Positions 43,863 through 52,459 of a stretch of 64,000 nt of DNA are shown here, piece after piece; the stretch's first letter is position 1, and each line of letters opens with the position of its first letter. The DNA is taken from positions 124,001-188,000 of the forward strand of contig NZ_CP146093.1 of NCBI RefSeq assembly GCF_037023145.1, in the 5' to 3' direction. The stretch is from Ralstonia sp. RRA (GTDB lineage Bacteria; Pseudomonadota; Gammaproteobacteria; Burkholderiales; Burkholderiaceae). The notes under the pieces were generated by a model, which saw only the letters and a list, made by a program, of their open reading frames with translations, made no database searches and was not told where the DNA came from. The position numbers and the translations under genes are program-made.

Positions 43863-44306
43863 ATGACCACATTCTGCAAGTTCGACATCCCGGCGTTTAC
43901 CGCAACCGTGCGCAAGAAGGCAAAGCTCCTGCTGGCCATCGCCGCCACCGCCATCATCACGGCATGTGGCTCGTCGACGAGCGACATCGTCGGCGAATAC
44001 TCCGTCCAGGGAAAGAACGGGCTCGAGCCAACGCTTCGGATCGAGAAGGCAGACGGCAAACTCGCCGTTCAGGAGTTCCACAACGGCAATTGGCGAGCCA
44101 TCCAGGGCCCGGTCAATGATCTGACCAAAGAGCAAGCTCAAGCGCTCTTCGGCCGCGCCGTTAGTGAATCAGTCAGCGGGATATCCACGAAGGACTTTGC
44201 GCTCGTCCATGTCCCTTCGAACTGGAGCAACAAGGACTTCCCAACGACGACGGGGTATCTGCTCGTTTCGATGCTCGGGCCCGTGGAACTGCACAAGGTC
44301 AAGTAG
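43863..44306 (+). CDS. Putative lipoprotein
   Basis: 147 residues from the ATG at 43863. A basic N-terminus and hydrophobic segment end in the lipobox ITAC-G at about residue 31. The mature part is small, hydrophilic and beta-rich (DIVGEYSVQGKNGLEPTLRI). Plasmid lipoproteins near transfer genes often give entry exclusion, but nothing specific is visible. The ribosome site is weak. Confidence 0.65.
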   Translation: MTTFCKFDIPAFTATVRKKAKLLLAIAATAIITACGSSTSDIVGEYSVQGKNGLEPTLRIEKADGKLAVQEFHNGNWRAIQGPVNDLTKEQAQALFGRAVSESVSGISTKDFALVHVPSNWSNKDFPTTTGYLLVSMLGPVELHKVK

Positions 44307-44454
44307 CAACGCGTTGCTGCCGACCGCCCCCGCACACGTTGAGCGCGGCATCTGAAGTACCTGGAGTGCATCCTTGACTTCTTGAGCCGCACGCTACGAT
44401 TAAATCAAGTGGTCGCATATCGATCACCGACCTCAAAATCACCGGAGAAAATCA

Positions 44455-45438
44455 ATGACGAACAAACTCTCTCTCCTCGCAATTGCTGCTGCATCGACTC
44501 TCGCACTGACCGCATGCGGCGGTGGCGGTGACGGTGGCACGTCCACGACTGGCGGTTCGACCGGCGGCACTACGACTCCGCCGGCACAGACTGTCACCGG
44601 CACCCAGACGACACCGCAGTACGGCAGCACGAGCGCACAACTGGCAGCGTTCAACACGCTGAACCAGTACCGTACGCAGTGTGGCTTTCCGGCACTGTCC
44701 GAAAACACTGTGCTGGACACTGCCGCCCAAGCACACGCTGCCTACATGAGCACGAATGGCGTAGTTGCGGATAGCGAGACGGCGGGCAAAACTGGCTTCA
44801 CCGGTGTCACCTATCAGGATCGCGCGGTGGCGGCTGGCTTCCCCAATCAGTACGTCGGCGGCGTGAGCGGGGGCTACTACACCAATGCGACATTGACCGA
44901 CGCCCAATACGGTCAGCAACACATTATCGGCTGGCTGTCCGGCGTCTACCACATCGCTGCGGGCGTGTGGCCGTCGAGCATTGTTGGCATCGGCGTCTCC
45001 AAGACGCTGTTCAACGGTTTCCCCGACGTGCGCGCCTCGATGAGCTTCGATGCGCCTAAGACGATGCCGGGCAACATGCCCTTGACCTTCCCGTGCCAAG
45101 GCACCACCGGTGTGGCCTACTCGTCGAACGGTGAAACGCCGGCGCCGCCGAACACCAGCGGTTCGTGGGGCATTCCTGTCGCGGTTGCGGCCAACCCGAG
45201 CGACACCGTTGTGCTGACTTCCGGCACGATGACCGACAACGCCTCGCACACGGTGACGTTGCAACTGCTCAACTCGTCAACTGATCCGAACAAGTTGGTC
45301 CCCGCGTTCGAAGCCGTCGCCTACCCGACCGCACCGCTGCAACCGAACACGCCGTACACGGTGAACCTGTCCGGTACGATCAACGGCACGCCGTTCACGC
45401 GCAGCTTCACATTCACGACCGGCAACGTGGTGGGCTAA
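44455..45438 (+). CDS. CAP-domain (SCP/PR1) lipoprotein
   Basis: 327 residues. The signal segment ends LTAC-GGGG at residue 21, giving a lipid-anchored protein with a Gly/Thr/Ser linker. The CAP domain starts at about 62 (LAAFNTLNQYRTQCGFPAL, AAQAHAAYM), with the HIIGWLSGVYH and GIGVSK segments. The C-terminal 90 residues form an Ig-like module (TPYTVNLSGTINGTPFTRSF). CAP proteins are secreted and may bind sterol, peptidoglycan or act on proteins. On conjugative elements such proteins can mark surface or mating functions. A strong terminator follows. Confidence 0.82.
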   Translation: MTNKLSLLAIAAASTLALTACGGGGDGGTSTTGGSTGGTTTPPAQTVTGTQTTPQYGSTSAQLAAFNTLNQYRTQCGFPALSENTVLDTAAQAHAAYMSTNGVVADSETAGKTGFTGVTYQDRAVAAGFPNQYVGGVSGGYYTNATLTDAQYGQQHIIGWLSGVYHIAAGVWPSSIVGIGVSKTLFNGFPDVRASMSFDAPKTMPGNMPLTFPCQGTTGVAYSSNGETPAPPNTSGSWGIPVAVAANPSDTVVLTSGTMTDNASHTVTLQLLNSSTDPNKLVPAFEAVAYPTAPLQPNTPYTVNLSGTINGTPFTRSFTFTTGNVVG

Positions 45439-45459
45439 ACAGTCTAGCCATCAAAAAGA

Positions 45460-45484
45460 AAGCCCCACAGTCACCGTGGGGCTT
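45460..45484. terminator. Bidirectional terminator between CAP gene and pil operon
   Basis: AAGCCCCAC (45460-45468) pairs with GTGGGGCTT (45476-45484), with A and T runs on both sides. It closes both the rightward CAP gene and the leftward 15-kb operon. Confidence 0.9.
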
Positions 45485-45545
45485 TTTCTTTGTGTCGCCG
45501 ATCTCTCAATAACTTGCCTGCGGTCAGGACAAACGCCATTTTGCT

Positions 45546-46187
45546 TTAGCCAACACCGCCGCCGCATGCCCACGGGTTGTAGACAAAGAACACTCGCGAC
45601 AAATATTGTGTAGCCGTCGCTGGGTCCGAAGGCTGGGAGATGTAAGCTGGAGCAATGTAACGAGCATAGTTCGAGTTCATATACGCTACCCCGTTGTAAT
45701 ACATCTGGTCCCAAGTACCAGAGAAAGTCTGCCCTCCCCAATCGGAGTTGCTGGCGTCATACGTTCCGTCTGCGTATCCATTAAAGGGCCCAAGGTTGCC
45801 ACAGCTGTTGGTTGTATACGTTGCCACCAACACGTGACCTGCAGGCGGCGGCGGGGGCGGAGGTGCCGTCGGCTGACAGTTCAGGCCTACCCAGCTCGAT
45901 CCATTCCAAGAAGGGCCACTGGCAGCGTAGTAGCCCGAAGGACACGAAGGCGGTGGCTGATAGTTGCAGCCAGGCGCACTCCAATAGGAACCCTTCCAAA
46001 CGGGACTTGAAGTCGTCGTCCATCCAGCGCCAGACGAACACTGCGGTGCCGGGACTGGGCCCCTTGCGATAGGGCTCGGGCAAGTCGAGTCTTGGTATCC
46101 CGGTGAACAAAGCACAGGGTTCGCCATTGCAAGTCTGGATCCCGCCAGAAGCACAATCACCGACAAGACCCTAAGTAGCATCCTCAT
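45546..46187 (-). CDS. Secreted Cys-rich protein, pilus-linked
   Basis: 213 residues. A signal peptide ending near LAMA is followed by repeats of a short Trp/Cys unit (CSSGAGWTTTSSPVWKGSYW, CPSGYYAASGPSWNGSSW), a polyproline stretch (PPPPPPP) and a C-terminal globular part (YNPWACGGGVG end). It starts 12 bp after the pilV stop and is the last gene of the operon. It may be a tip adhesin or surface subunit displayed with PilV. I do not recognise its family. Confidence 0.7.
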   Translation of the reverse strand: MRMLLRVLSVIVLLAGSRLAMANPVLCSPGYQDSTCPSPIARGPVPAPQCSSGAGWTTTSSPVWKGSYWSAPGCNYQPPPSCPSGYYAASGPSWNGSSWVGLNCQPTAPPPPPPPAGHVLVATYTTNSCGNLGPFNGYADGTYDASNSDWGGQTFSGTWDQMYYNGVAYMNSNYARYIAPAYISQPSDPATATQYLSRVFFVYNPWACGGGVG

Positions 46188-46199
46188 TTCACGACTCCA

Positions 46200-47498
46200 T
46201 TAGTATCCGCAATAGGTCCCAACAGTGGCAGTCGCGCCACCGATGCCGGCATTTGATCCATCCATGATGTAGACAGTCCACGGGCCTGATCCCCACGCTC
46301 CATAGTTGACGACCGTCGTCGGATCGACCGCAAAGTTCGCCGGGGTCACAACGATCATCGGGGTTCCGCCCGCCGGACAAGTCGGCCTCGGAATTCCAGA
46401 ACCATGTTGCGCGGTGTAATACCCGAAGCGCTGCAAGCTCCCGCCAATTGGTTTCCACACGTTGTACAGACAAACTAATTGCTGGCCAGAGCCATCAGCA
46501 TTGCCTGCCTGTGTTCCGTTTTGGGCACACGCCGTGTTGGGCGAAGCAACGTTACCCAGCCTCTGCGTTCCCGCCGCGACCACATCGCCGGACTGGTCGA
46601 CCGAGAATATGGACTGTGTCCAAGGGTTGTTGACGATACGGAACGTGCCATTCAAGCTCTCAAGGTAGATCGATGTACCGTTCGATCCTTTCAGGCCTAG
46701 CACACCGCCCTCGCCCACCTGCTCCCAAGTGACTACTTTGCCGTTTGCGGTCGTGATCGATGGCACGGCAAGCGAACCACCGGAAAGAGCCTGCAAGCTT
46801 TGTGAGCTGATCTGCTGTGCGCCACTGATGTTGTGCAGCGCCCCCCCTTGATCGGTCATACCAAGGTCGGTCTGCATGTTGTTCAGCTCGGGATGGCCAG
46901 GAACCTGAACGCGGTACAGATAGCTGTTGTTCGCACTCACGCCTGTGAACGCAAGCAGTGACACCAGGTGACCGCTGCCTGGATTGGTGAAATTGGTCAA
47001 CGGAAGCTTCCATGCCCCGTATGCGCCGTAAGCATTTGCGGGGGTCATGGTTGCGTCACCATTCTGGCCGGCATAGGGGACGAATCCGCCCTGCGCCCCT
47101 GCTTGGGCGGCAATCTGAACAAGCTGGACAGTGTCCGCGATTGCCCTCCCGCCAACCGATTGCACGACCGACTGCAACGTCCCCGCGGTGGGCTGCAGGA
47201 CCTGAAGTTGCCATGTCTGTCCGAAAACATTCGTGGTCGAAAAGCCGTTCGGCAAGTAACCGCTGCTGATCAGCATTGCGGTGGTGATGGTCACCGGCAC
47301 GGTAGGCGTTGCAATCGCCGCGATCGATGTCCCGTTGTCTTGAACGTACTGAGCCGCGGCCTTGTTGTAGATCACCTGCTGGCTTGCCGCGGCCGCAGTC
47401 TGCACGTTTGTCATGCCCGACGCCTGCCACTGGTAGAACTGCCCCACGCTCAGCAACGACAGGGCGATGGCGATCATGTAACCGAGAATTGCATCCAT
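46200..47498 (-). CDS. pilV: Type IVb minor pilin, PilV-like
   Basis: 432 residues, the size of R64-type PilV adhesins. The N-terminus is MDAILGYMIAIALSLLSVGQ, a pilin-like hydrophobic helix with no separate leader and Asp at position 2. The middle (residues 100-290) is the PilV body: a YAGQNGDATMTPANAYGAYG segment and LHNISGAQQISSQSLQALSG. The C-terminal 100 residues (CPAGGTPMIVV, YCGY end) would be the variable tip. No shufflon repeats or recombinase gene lie beside it. Confidence 0.85.
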   Translation of the reverse strand: MDAILGYMIAIALSLLSVGQFYQWQASGMTNVQTAAAASQQVIYNKAAAQYVQDNGTSIAAIATPTVPVTITTAMLISSGYLPNGFSTTNVFGQTWQLQVLQPTAGTLQSVVQSVGGRAIADTVQLVQIAAQAGAQGGFVPYAGQNGDATMTPANAYGAYGAWKLPLTNFTNPGSGHLVSLLAFTGVSANNSYLYRVQVPGHPELNNMQTDLGMTDQGGALHNISGAQQISSQSLQALSGGSLAVPSITTANGKVVTWEQVGEGGVLGLKGSNGTSIYLESLNGTFRIVNNPWTQSIFSVDQSGDVVAAGTQRLGNVASPNTACAQNGTQAGNADGSGQQLVCLYNVWKPIGGSLQRFGYYTAQHGSGIPRPTCPAGGTPMIVVTPANFAVDPTTVVNYGAWGSGPWTVYIMDGSNAGIGGATATVGTYCGY

Positions 47499-47510
47499 TG
47501 CGCGTCGCCT

Positions 47511-47987
47511 TCAGGAAGACGTCTGAACCCAATTGAGGAGTGAGCTAACGGGGATGGTCGTGGGTACTGACATGGTGTTTCCGCCCGCCAAACTCACCGC
47601 CACACCTGCGGCCCGGATGACGAACCAATTGTTGCCGCCCTGCGCATCGGCGAGTAACTTTCCCGCTGCACCAGGTGCCGCTGGCAGGTACCCGTAGACG
47701 TTGCGACCGCTACCATTCGCCGTCGTCATACAAACAGCACCAGCAGGCAGCAACACACCTGCCGGTAGCGTCACGGTCATGTTTGGACTGATTGCGCCAC
47801 GCTGCGCGATCGCTGTGCTAACACATGCGGTCCCAAACATCGCAGCTTGCTGAGATGACACCACCGAGCGCGTCTCCATCTGGCCTGCGGGGCCGGCACC
47901 AGGAACACTGTCGGCGAGCTGGAACGCTTGAATGCCAAGCCCGAACAGCAGCATGACTGCGGCGAGCGGAAGGAGTGCGAATGCCAT
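47511..47987 (-). CDS. pilM: PilM-like type IVb pilus protein
   Basis: 158 residues. One N-terminal hydrophobic helix (LLPLAAVMLLFGLGIQAF) precedes a small periplasmic domain with a Cys pair (GTACVSTAIAQ, AVCMTTANG). In R64 pilM is a small membrane-anchored gene of the pil operon, usually near pilL/N; here it sits between pilS and pilV. The match is by size, topology and context, so it could be another minor pilin. The gene has a weak ribosome site. Confidence 0.6.
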   Translation of the reverse strand: MAFALLPLAAVMLLFGLGIQAFQLADSVPGAGPAGQMETRSVVSSQQAAMFGTACVSTAIAQRGAISPNMTVTLPAGVLLPAGAVCMTTANGSGRNVYGYLPAAPGAAGKLLADAQGGNNWFVIRAAGVAVSLAGGNTMSVPTTIPVSSLLNWVQTSS

Positions 47988-48009
47988 CGAAACGCTGACT
48001 CGCTGGGGC

Positions 48010-48510
48010 TCAGTGGAACGTCACGACAATCGTTGCGGTCGCGGAGCAAACAGCGCCGGCCTGCGACGTGTCAGGCATGTTGCTGCGTGTAAAACTCTGA
48101 CCGCCAACCGTCAACAAGTCGTAGCCTGACAGACTCGTCACGGTGGACGTGCATTCGTCAGTTGTTTGCGACCCGCCACCCCCAAAAGAGATCACCCCGC
48201 TCGTGCCACTATTTGCCGAACTCAAAGTAATGGGATTGCCCCACTTGTCGAAAATGCCTCCGCTCTTGACCATGGTCGGAGGGAAGGTGCCTCCGTTAAT
48301 AAGCCCGCCCAGGTTCGCGTTCGAAAAATTGGCAAAGCCGGTATTGCTCTGCGCGAACCCTGCTCGGGCCTTTGTCATGACGTAGCCAATATCCGTCGCC
48401 GCGCCACCACTCTTCTGATCCGACTTCGCCTGCCCGCTGTTGCTGAGCGTGTTGCCCACTGCGAGGATTGCCAGCGCGATCGCCACGAGCGCCCCAATGA
48501 TCCGTTCCAT
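48010..48510 (-). CDS. pilS: Type IVb major pilin, PilS-like
   Basis: 166 residues. A good AGGAGAGGGTGAT site fixes the start. The N-terminus is MERIIGALVAIALAILAVGN, with Glu at position 2 and no leader before it; the helix then aligns with that of mature pilins whose Glu is at +5. The globular part has FDKWGNPITLSSAN and two Cys (CTSTVT, VCSATA) that may form the D-loop disulfide. It should be the main subunit of the thin pilus. Confidence 0.85.
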   Translation of the reverse strand: MERIIGALVAIALAILAVGNTLSNSGQAKSDQKSGGAATDIGYVMTKARAGFAQSNTGFANFSNANLGGLINGGTFPPTMVKSGGIFDKWGNPITLSSANSGTSGVISFGGGGSQTTDECTSTVTSLSGYDLLTVGGQSFTRSNMPDTSQAGAVCSATATIVVTFH

Positions 48511-48546
48511 ATCACCCTCTCCTAAAGTAAAACCACGTCCAACGAT

Positions 48547-49620
48547 TTACATCTGCCTCATCGACGACGTGAGAGCCGACGAAAGCGCGTTTGAGCCAAA
48601 CTGCATGACAAACATGGCTGCGTACACAAGAAGACTCAGGGTCAACGCCATGCCACCGCCGATCGCAAGCACCTTTCGCTCGACATAGGCCGCGTTCTCT
48701 CGCGCCACGTTCGCCAGCTTTTCCGACGAGTCGGCTTTGCCCATGTACTCGCCGATCTCATCGATCAGATCCACGGAAGGGAAGTCGTGCCCAGTCCGCA
48801 TCATGGAAGTTGCAAGATCAAAGCCATTGCGTGTGCCGGATGAAATGGCGAGCAGCCGCGACGCCAACCATGGCGATGCCGTGCGCACCTGTGCGGCCAG
48901 CGATTCCACTTCAGGGATGCCCGCCCGCTGCAGAGCAAGAAACGACAGCAACCAAGAGAACCCTGCGATCTCCCGATAGAGTGGGAACGGAAAAACCCAT
49001 CGATCAAAGAACGCCCTCCCACGGCCAGCCCAGTTCGGTAACGCCCATGCGCACCAGAGCGCATAGGTAAGCAGCCCGTACGTCGCCAAAGGCATTGCCG
49101 CGCTTTGTGCAAACACGCCCATCAGGTAGAGGACGCGTGCCCATCCGGTCCACTTCTCGGCCGGCAAGATTCCTGCGAACTCGGGCACTACGTCGGCACC
49201 GATAAAGCCGAGTACCTTGTAGAGCGCGTAGACATAGACAAGCGCCGGCGCGAAGCCGAGGATCAGCTTCCAAAAGATGCGATCCACCAGTTCGCGCACC
49301 TCGATGACGAGCTTCATTGCCTCGGGAAGCTTGCCCGCTCGATCACCAGCGTCGAGCACGGTTCGCTCAAGATTGGTGAGCGACGAGTCCATTGCCGCCG
49401 CCAGCGTCTGGCCGTTGCGGACGCCTTGTGTCACGGCATCGATTGCAGCAGCAGCGCGACGTTTTCGCCGTCGTAGCAAGCCGGCCCCGAACCGGGTAAG
49501 CACGCGCTCTAGCGTTACGTCGTTCGCCAGATGCGTTGACGCACGTTCATAGAGGCGTTTTCGGAGCTTCCATGGCAGAGGATTGCCCTTCAGCCACTGC
49601 AGAGCTTTCTGGAGATTCAT
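48547..49620 (-). CDS. pilR: Type IV pilus inner membrane platform protein, PilR (GspF family)
   Basis: 357 residues. GspF/PilC-type domains: a cytoplasmic helical bundle with RRKRRAAAAIDAVTQGVRNG and LERTVLDAGDRAGKLPEA, transmembrane segments near 140 and 190, and a second bundle with ERKVLAIGGGMALTLSLLVY before the final helix. It anchors the assembly ATPase. Its ATG overlaps the pilQ stop as ATGA, so translation is coupled. Confidence 0.9.
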   Translation of the reverse strand: MNLQKALQWLKGNPLPWKLRKRLYERASTHLANDVTLERVLTRFGAGLLRRRKRRAAAAIDAVTQGVRNGQTLAAAMDSSLTNLERTVLDAGDRAGKLPEAMKLVIEVRELVDRIFWKLILGFAPALVYVYALYKVLGFIGADVVPEFAGILPAEKWTGWARVLYLMGVFAQSAAMPLATYGLLTYALWCAWALPNWAGRGRAFFDRWVFPFPLYREIAGFSWLLSFLALQRAGIPEVESLAAQVRTASPWLASRLLAISSGTRNGFDLATSMMRTGHDFPSVDLIDEIGEYMGKADSSEKLANVARENAAYVERKVLAIGGGMALTLSLLVYAAMFVMQFGSNALSSALTSSMRQM

Positions 49621-51203
49621 ACGCCCTCGCGATACGCCTCAATGGGCACGTTCTTCTGCGCGTCGCGCGGATCGATCCTGCCGGCCAACACACGTTCCAT
49701 GACATTGCCGAGCATGGATTTGTCGGAGCCCTCACGCAGGCGGTGATTTCGACGTGCCAACGACGTCCCCCTGAGGAAGTCTTCCATCAGCTCTTCGGTG
49801 CTAAGGACAACCTCTGCAACTGCCTCACGCCCGCGGATTTGCCGGCCGAAGCAGTGCGGACATCCCTTTCCCCGCACATGGACCTGTTCGATGTTTCCCC
49901 AGGTTTTGATGCGGTCGAGCAGAATTCCCGGCATTGCGTCGAGATGTTTGGCCAATGGCTCCCGACACTCCGTGCACAGCACGGGAACCATCCGCTGCCC
50001 CATGAAACCCGCGATGATTTTGTGGTTGCACATCAACTCCTTGGAAAGCAGCGTGTGGTCGAGCATTTGCAGGCGACCAATCAGTTCGAACGGATCAAGA
50101 ACGTGGAGCGAGCCGAAGACCAAGTGCCCGGTCTGCGCTGCCTGAACTGCTGCAACACCTTCATTGCCTGTGCGGATCTCGCCGATGTCGATGATGTCCG
50201 GGTCCATCCGGAGCATGCGTTCGACGAGGTATGAGGAGTTCTGCCCCGTCGAAAGCAGTTGCACTGCCCATTCACGCGGGTACTCGACCGGATGCTCACG
50301 GGTGATCTGCCGCAGCTCGGGCGAAATCTGCCCCTTGTAGCGCAGCATTTCGTAGCCGGTCGTGGTCTTGCCACTTCCCGTCGGCCCCGTCTGAATAAAC
50401 AGACCATCCGGCATCAGGACGACCTGCTCGAACATCGCGAGCTGCAGCGTCGTGAATCCCATCCGCTCAAAGTCGACTTTGCCGGCCGGCGCCTCCGGTC
50501 TCACCAGTCGCAGACGACTCGCCGGCGTCTCGCGTCGCTGAAGTGTGGCCGTGTGCCTGCGCGGTTGCAGGCGATTAACCATGACGCCACCACCGGCCTC
50601 GATCGGATAGGCTGGGCCGCGCGTAATGCGAACACTTTCAATATCGGTCTCAGGCAGCTTGTTGCCGCTGATCTGCGCTTCCTGGAACTCGAGCGGATTG
50701 AATGTCGGCTCTTTGACGGTTGCGAGGCCGACGCAAGTTGCTCGCACAAAAGCTTCCCCCTGCGCAGCGTTCAGTTCCCACTCGGGCACCGTCCATAGCT
50801 CGCCGTCAATGCGCAACTGAAATTCAGCATGGTCTTCTCGCTGCAGAACGTGAAGGTCGGACGCCCCCAGTTCGGCAGCCTCGACGTGCCGCCGGCGCGA
50901 CATTTCCAGAAACTCAAGGTATGCGTCGCCCGATTGCCCGTCCGACGTGCTTTCGCGCGCTTGCGCCAGCTCCTGCGGGGCAAGAGATTCAACAACCGGC
51001 TCCAGACCATGGCGTTTGAGGTCAGCCAACCATGTGAGAAAGGCCGAACCACCTGCATAGCGGCCATCGACCTGAATCTTCTCGCCGACCCCCGCCCACA
51101 CGACGTGTTGCATCAGCGTGGCAGGAACAGGCGGGAGCCGCATTGGCTCGACATGCGCGTCAACGCGCGAGAATGCCCTGAACCGCTCAACCAAAGCCAC
51201 CAT
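49617..51203 (-). CDS. pilQ: Type IVb pilus assembly ATPase, PilQ (GspE/PilB family)
   Basis: 528 residues from the ATG at 51203, with GGGAG six bases upstream and one base after the pilO stop. The ATPase core has Walker A GPTGSGKTTT at about 273-282, a Walker B DPDIIDIGEIR, and a His-box (GSLHVLDPFE). A Cys pair of the GspE zinc loop is in VLCTEC and CPHC. It powers pilus extension in the cytoplasm with PilR. No separate retraction ATPase is in this window. Confidence 0.92.
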   Translation of the reverse strand: MVALVERFRAFSRVDAHVEPMRLPPVPATLMQHVVWAGVGEKIQVDGRYAGGSAFLTWLADLKRHGLEPVVESLAPQELAQARESTSDGQSGDAYLEFLEMSRRRHVEAAELGASDLHVLQREDHAEFQLRIDGELWTVPEWELNAAQGEAFVRATCVGLATVKEPTFNPLEFQEAQISGNKLPETDIESVRITRGPAYPIEAGGGVMVNRLQPRRHTATLQRRETPASRLRLVRPEAPAGKVDFERMGFTTLQLAMFEQVVLMPDGLFIQTGPTGSGKTTTGYEMLRYKGQISPELRQITREHPVEYPREWAVQLLSTGQNSSYLVERMLRMDPDIIDIGEIRTGNEGVAAVQAAQTGHLVFGSLHVLDPFELIGRLQMLDHTLLSKELMCNHKIIAGFMGQRMVPVLCTECREPLAKHLDAMPGILLDRIKTWGNIEQVHVRGKGCPHCFGRQIRGREAVAEVVLSTEELMEDFLRGTSLARRNHRLREGSDKSMLGNVMERVLAGRIDPRDAQKNVPIEAYREGV

Positions 51204-51204
51204 G

Positions 51205-52458
51205 TCAGCTCCCCACCTTGAGGGCAGCAGTCGCCCCAGGAAAACGGTTAACGTAGAGCGTCCCTTTCGCATGCCACTGGCCATCTCGCAGGTCGACGCT
51301 GACCTCGGTCAGCCGCAAACCTGGGACTTGATCGAATGCAGAAGCACCGCTGAACCATGGAGCCATCGCAAGCGTGAAATCGGCCGCATTCCCAATCCAC
51401 GGGGCCGGTTCAGGTGCATCGGGGCCATTCGCGCCAGGAAGCGCGGCGGGCTGCGTCGCCGCCAGCTTCAACTGGAAAGCTTTGCGGTGCGACACGCTCC
51501 AAACGATGCGCTTCGCAACCTCAAAATCATCAATACCTGTTGGTTGGATCGTGAACGTATAGGGCTTAACTTCCGTCGAGCGAGAGTGGTTTCCATCGTC
51601 GAGGAGCGTGCCGGGCGCGTCCTCAGCCACACCCCCGTCGCGCTCCCATTGAGCGGCAACGTTGACCGTGACGGGACTACCGAACTGGCAGCTCCAGCCG
51701 GTCAGCAACCAACCTTTCGTGGCGAGTGCCCTGCCGTGCCAAGCCGAACGACATGCGTCGACAACAGCAGACGGCACAGGTTGAAGTGTCCATGGCGGAA
51801 TTTGTTGCTTGGCTTGCTTTGCCGCGTGCATCGCCTGTGCAGCACGTTGTCGCGCGAGATCCGCAGCGCGCTGTGCCTCAGCCTGCCGTTGCTGATACCA
51901 CCACGTGCCGACGCCGGCCAATGCCGCCACTGTCAGCACCCCGGCCACCGGTAGCACGTAGCGTCGCGGCCCCGGCTCCAGATCGGTCAGCCCCTTCACC
52001 GATCGCGAAGTGCGAACGATGTCTGCGAGTTCGGCTTCGGTCCCGCGGACTACGTTCCAGTCACCGGACGCTTTGTGCAACGCATGGAGTTGCTCCAATT
52101 CTTCGAGCGTGCCAGTCCGGTCCCCGTCCGGTAAAACCTCCTGGCCGTCGCGCACCGCGATGTACCAATACAGGTCAGCGCTGATCCGATAGAAGCCGCA
52201 CCAAGGCTGAGGATGTGAGTCAGCGACAAGGGCTGCAAGCGGCTTGGTTCGCCAGTTGGAGGCAGCGCCCTCGAGGCCCGCACAAAAGCCGGCCTGTACG
52301 TGCCCTGTGCGCGTCTGATGGACGACACTCCACCGTGCTTGCAGATCACGAGCCTTCTTGCGCAGTGCCGCGCGGCTTGGCCTGGCATCCTCATGCCGCC
52401 AAGTCAGGCCGACGGCATAGGTGCCCTTGATCCCTGGAAGGTTGAGGACTTGAGCCAT
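51205..52458 (-). CDS. pilO: Type IVb pilus accessory protein PilO
   Basis: 417 residues. The cytoplasmic N-terminal domain (residues 1-175; WCGFYRISADLYWYIAVRDG) is typical of the R64 PilO group. One transmembrane helix near 183-200 (VAGVLTVAALAGVGTWWY) is followed by an Arg/Ala/Gln coiled coil and a periplasmic domain with VVDACRSAWHGR and GWSCQFGSPV. It links the cytoplasmic ATPase platform to the periplasm. Stop of pilP and ATG are one base apart. Confidence 0.88.
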   Translation of the reverse strand: MAQVLNLPGIKGTYAVGLTWRHEDARPSRAALRKKARDLQARWSVVHQTRTGHVQAGFCAGLEGAASNWRTKPLAALVADSHPQPWCGFYRISADLYWYIAVRDGQEVLPDGDRTGTLEELEQLHALHKASGDWNVVRGTEAELADIVRTSRSVKGLTDLEPGPRRYVLPVAGVLTVAALAGVGTWWYQQRQAEAQRAADLARQRAAQAMHAAKQAKQQIPPWTLQPVPSAVVDACRSAWHGRALATKGWLLTGWSCQFGSPVTVNVAAQWERDGGVAEDAPGTLLDDGNHSRSTEVKPYTFTIQPTGIDDFEVAKRIVWSVSHRKAFQLKLAATQPAALPGANGPDAPEPAPWIGNAADFTLAMAPWFSGASAFDQVPGLRLTEVSVDLRDGQWHAKGTLYVNRFPGATAALKVGS

Positions 52459-52459
52459 G

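Noticed and set aside
45546..47498. Shufflon at the 3' end of pilV
   Set aside because: No inverted 19-bp-type repeats were seen within or after pilV, and no Rci-type recombinase lies beside it. The following gene has its own signal peptide and start.
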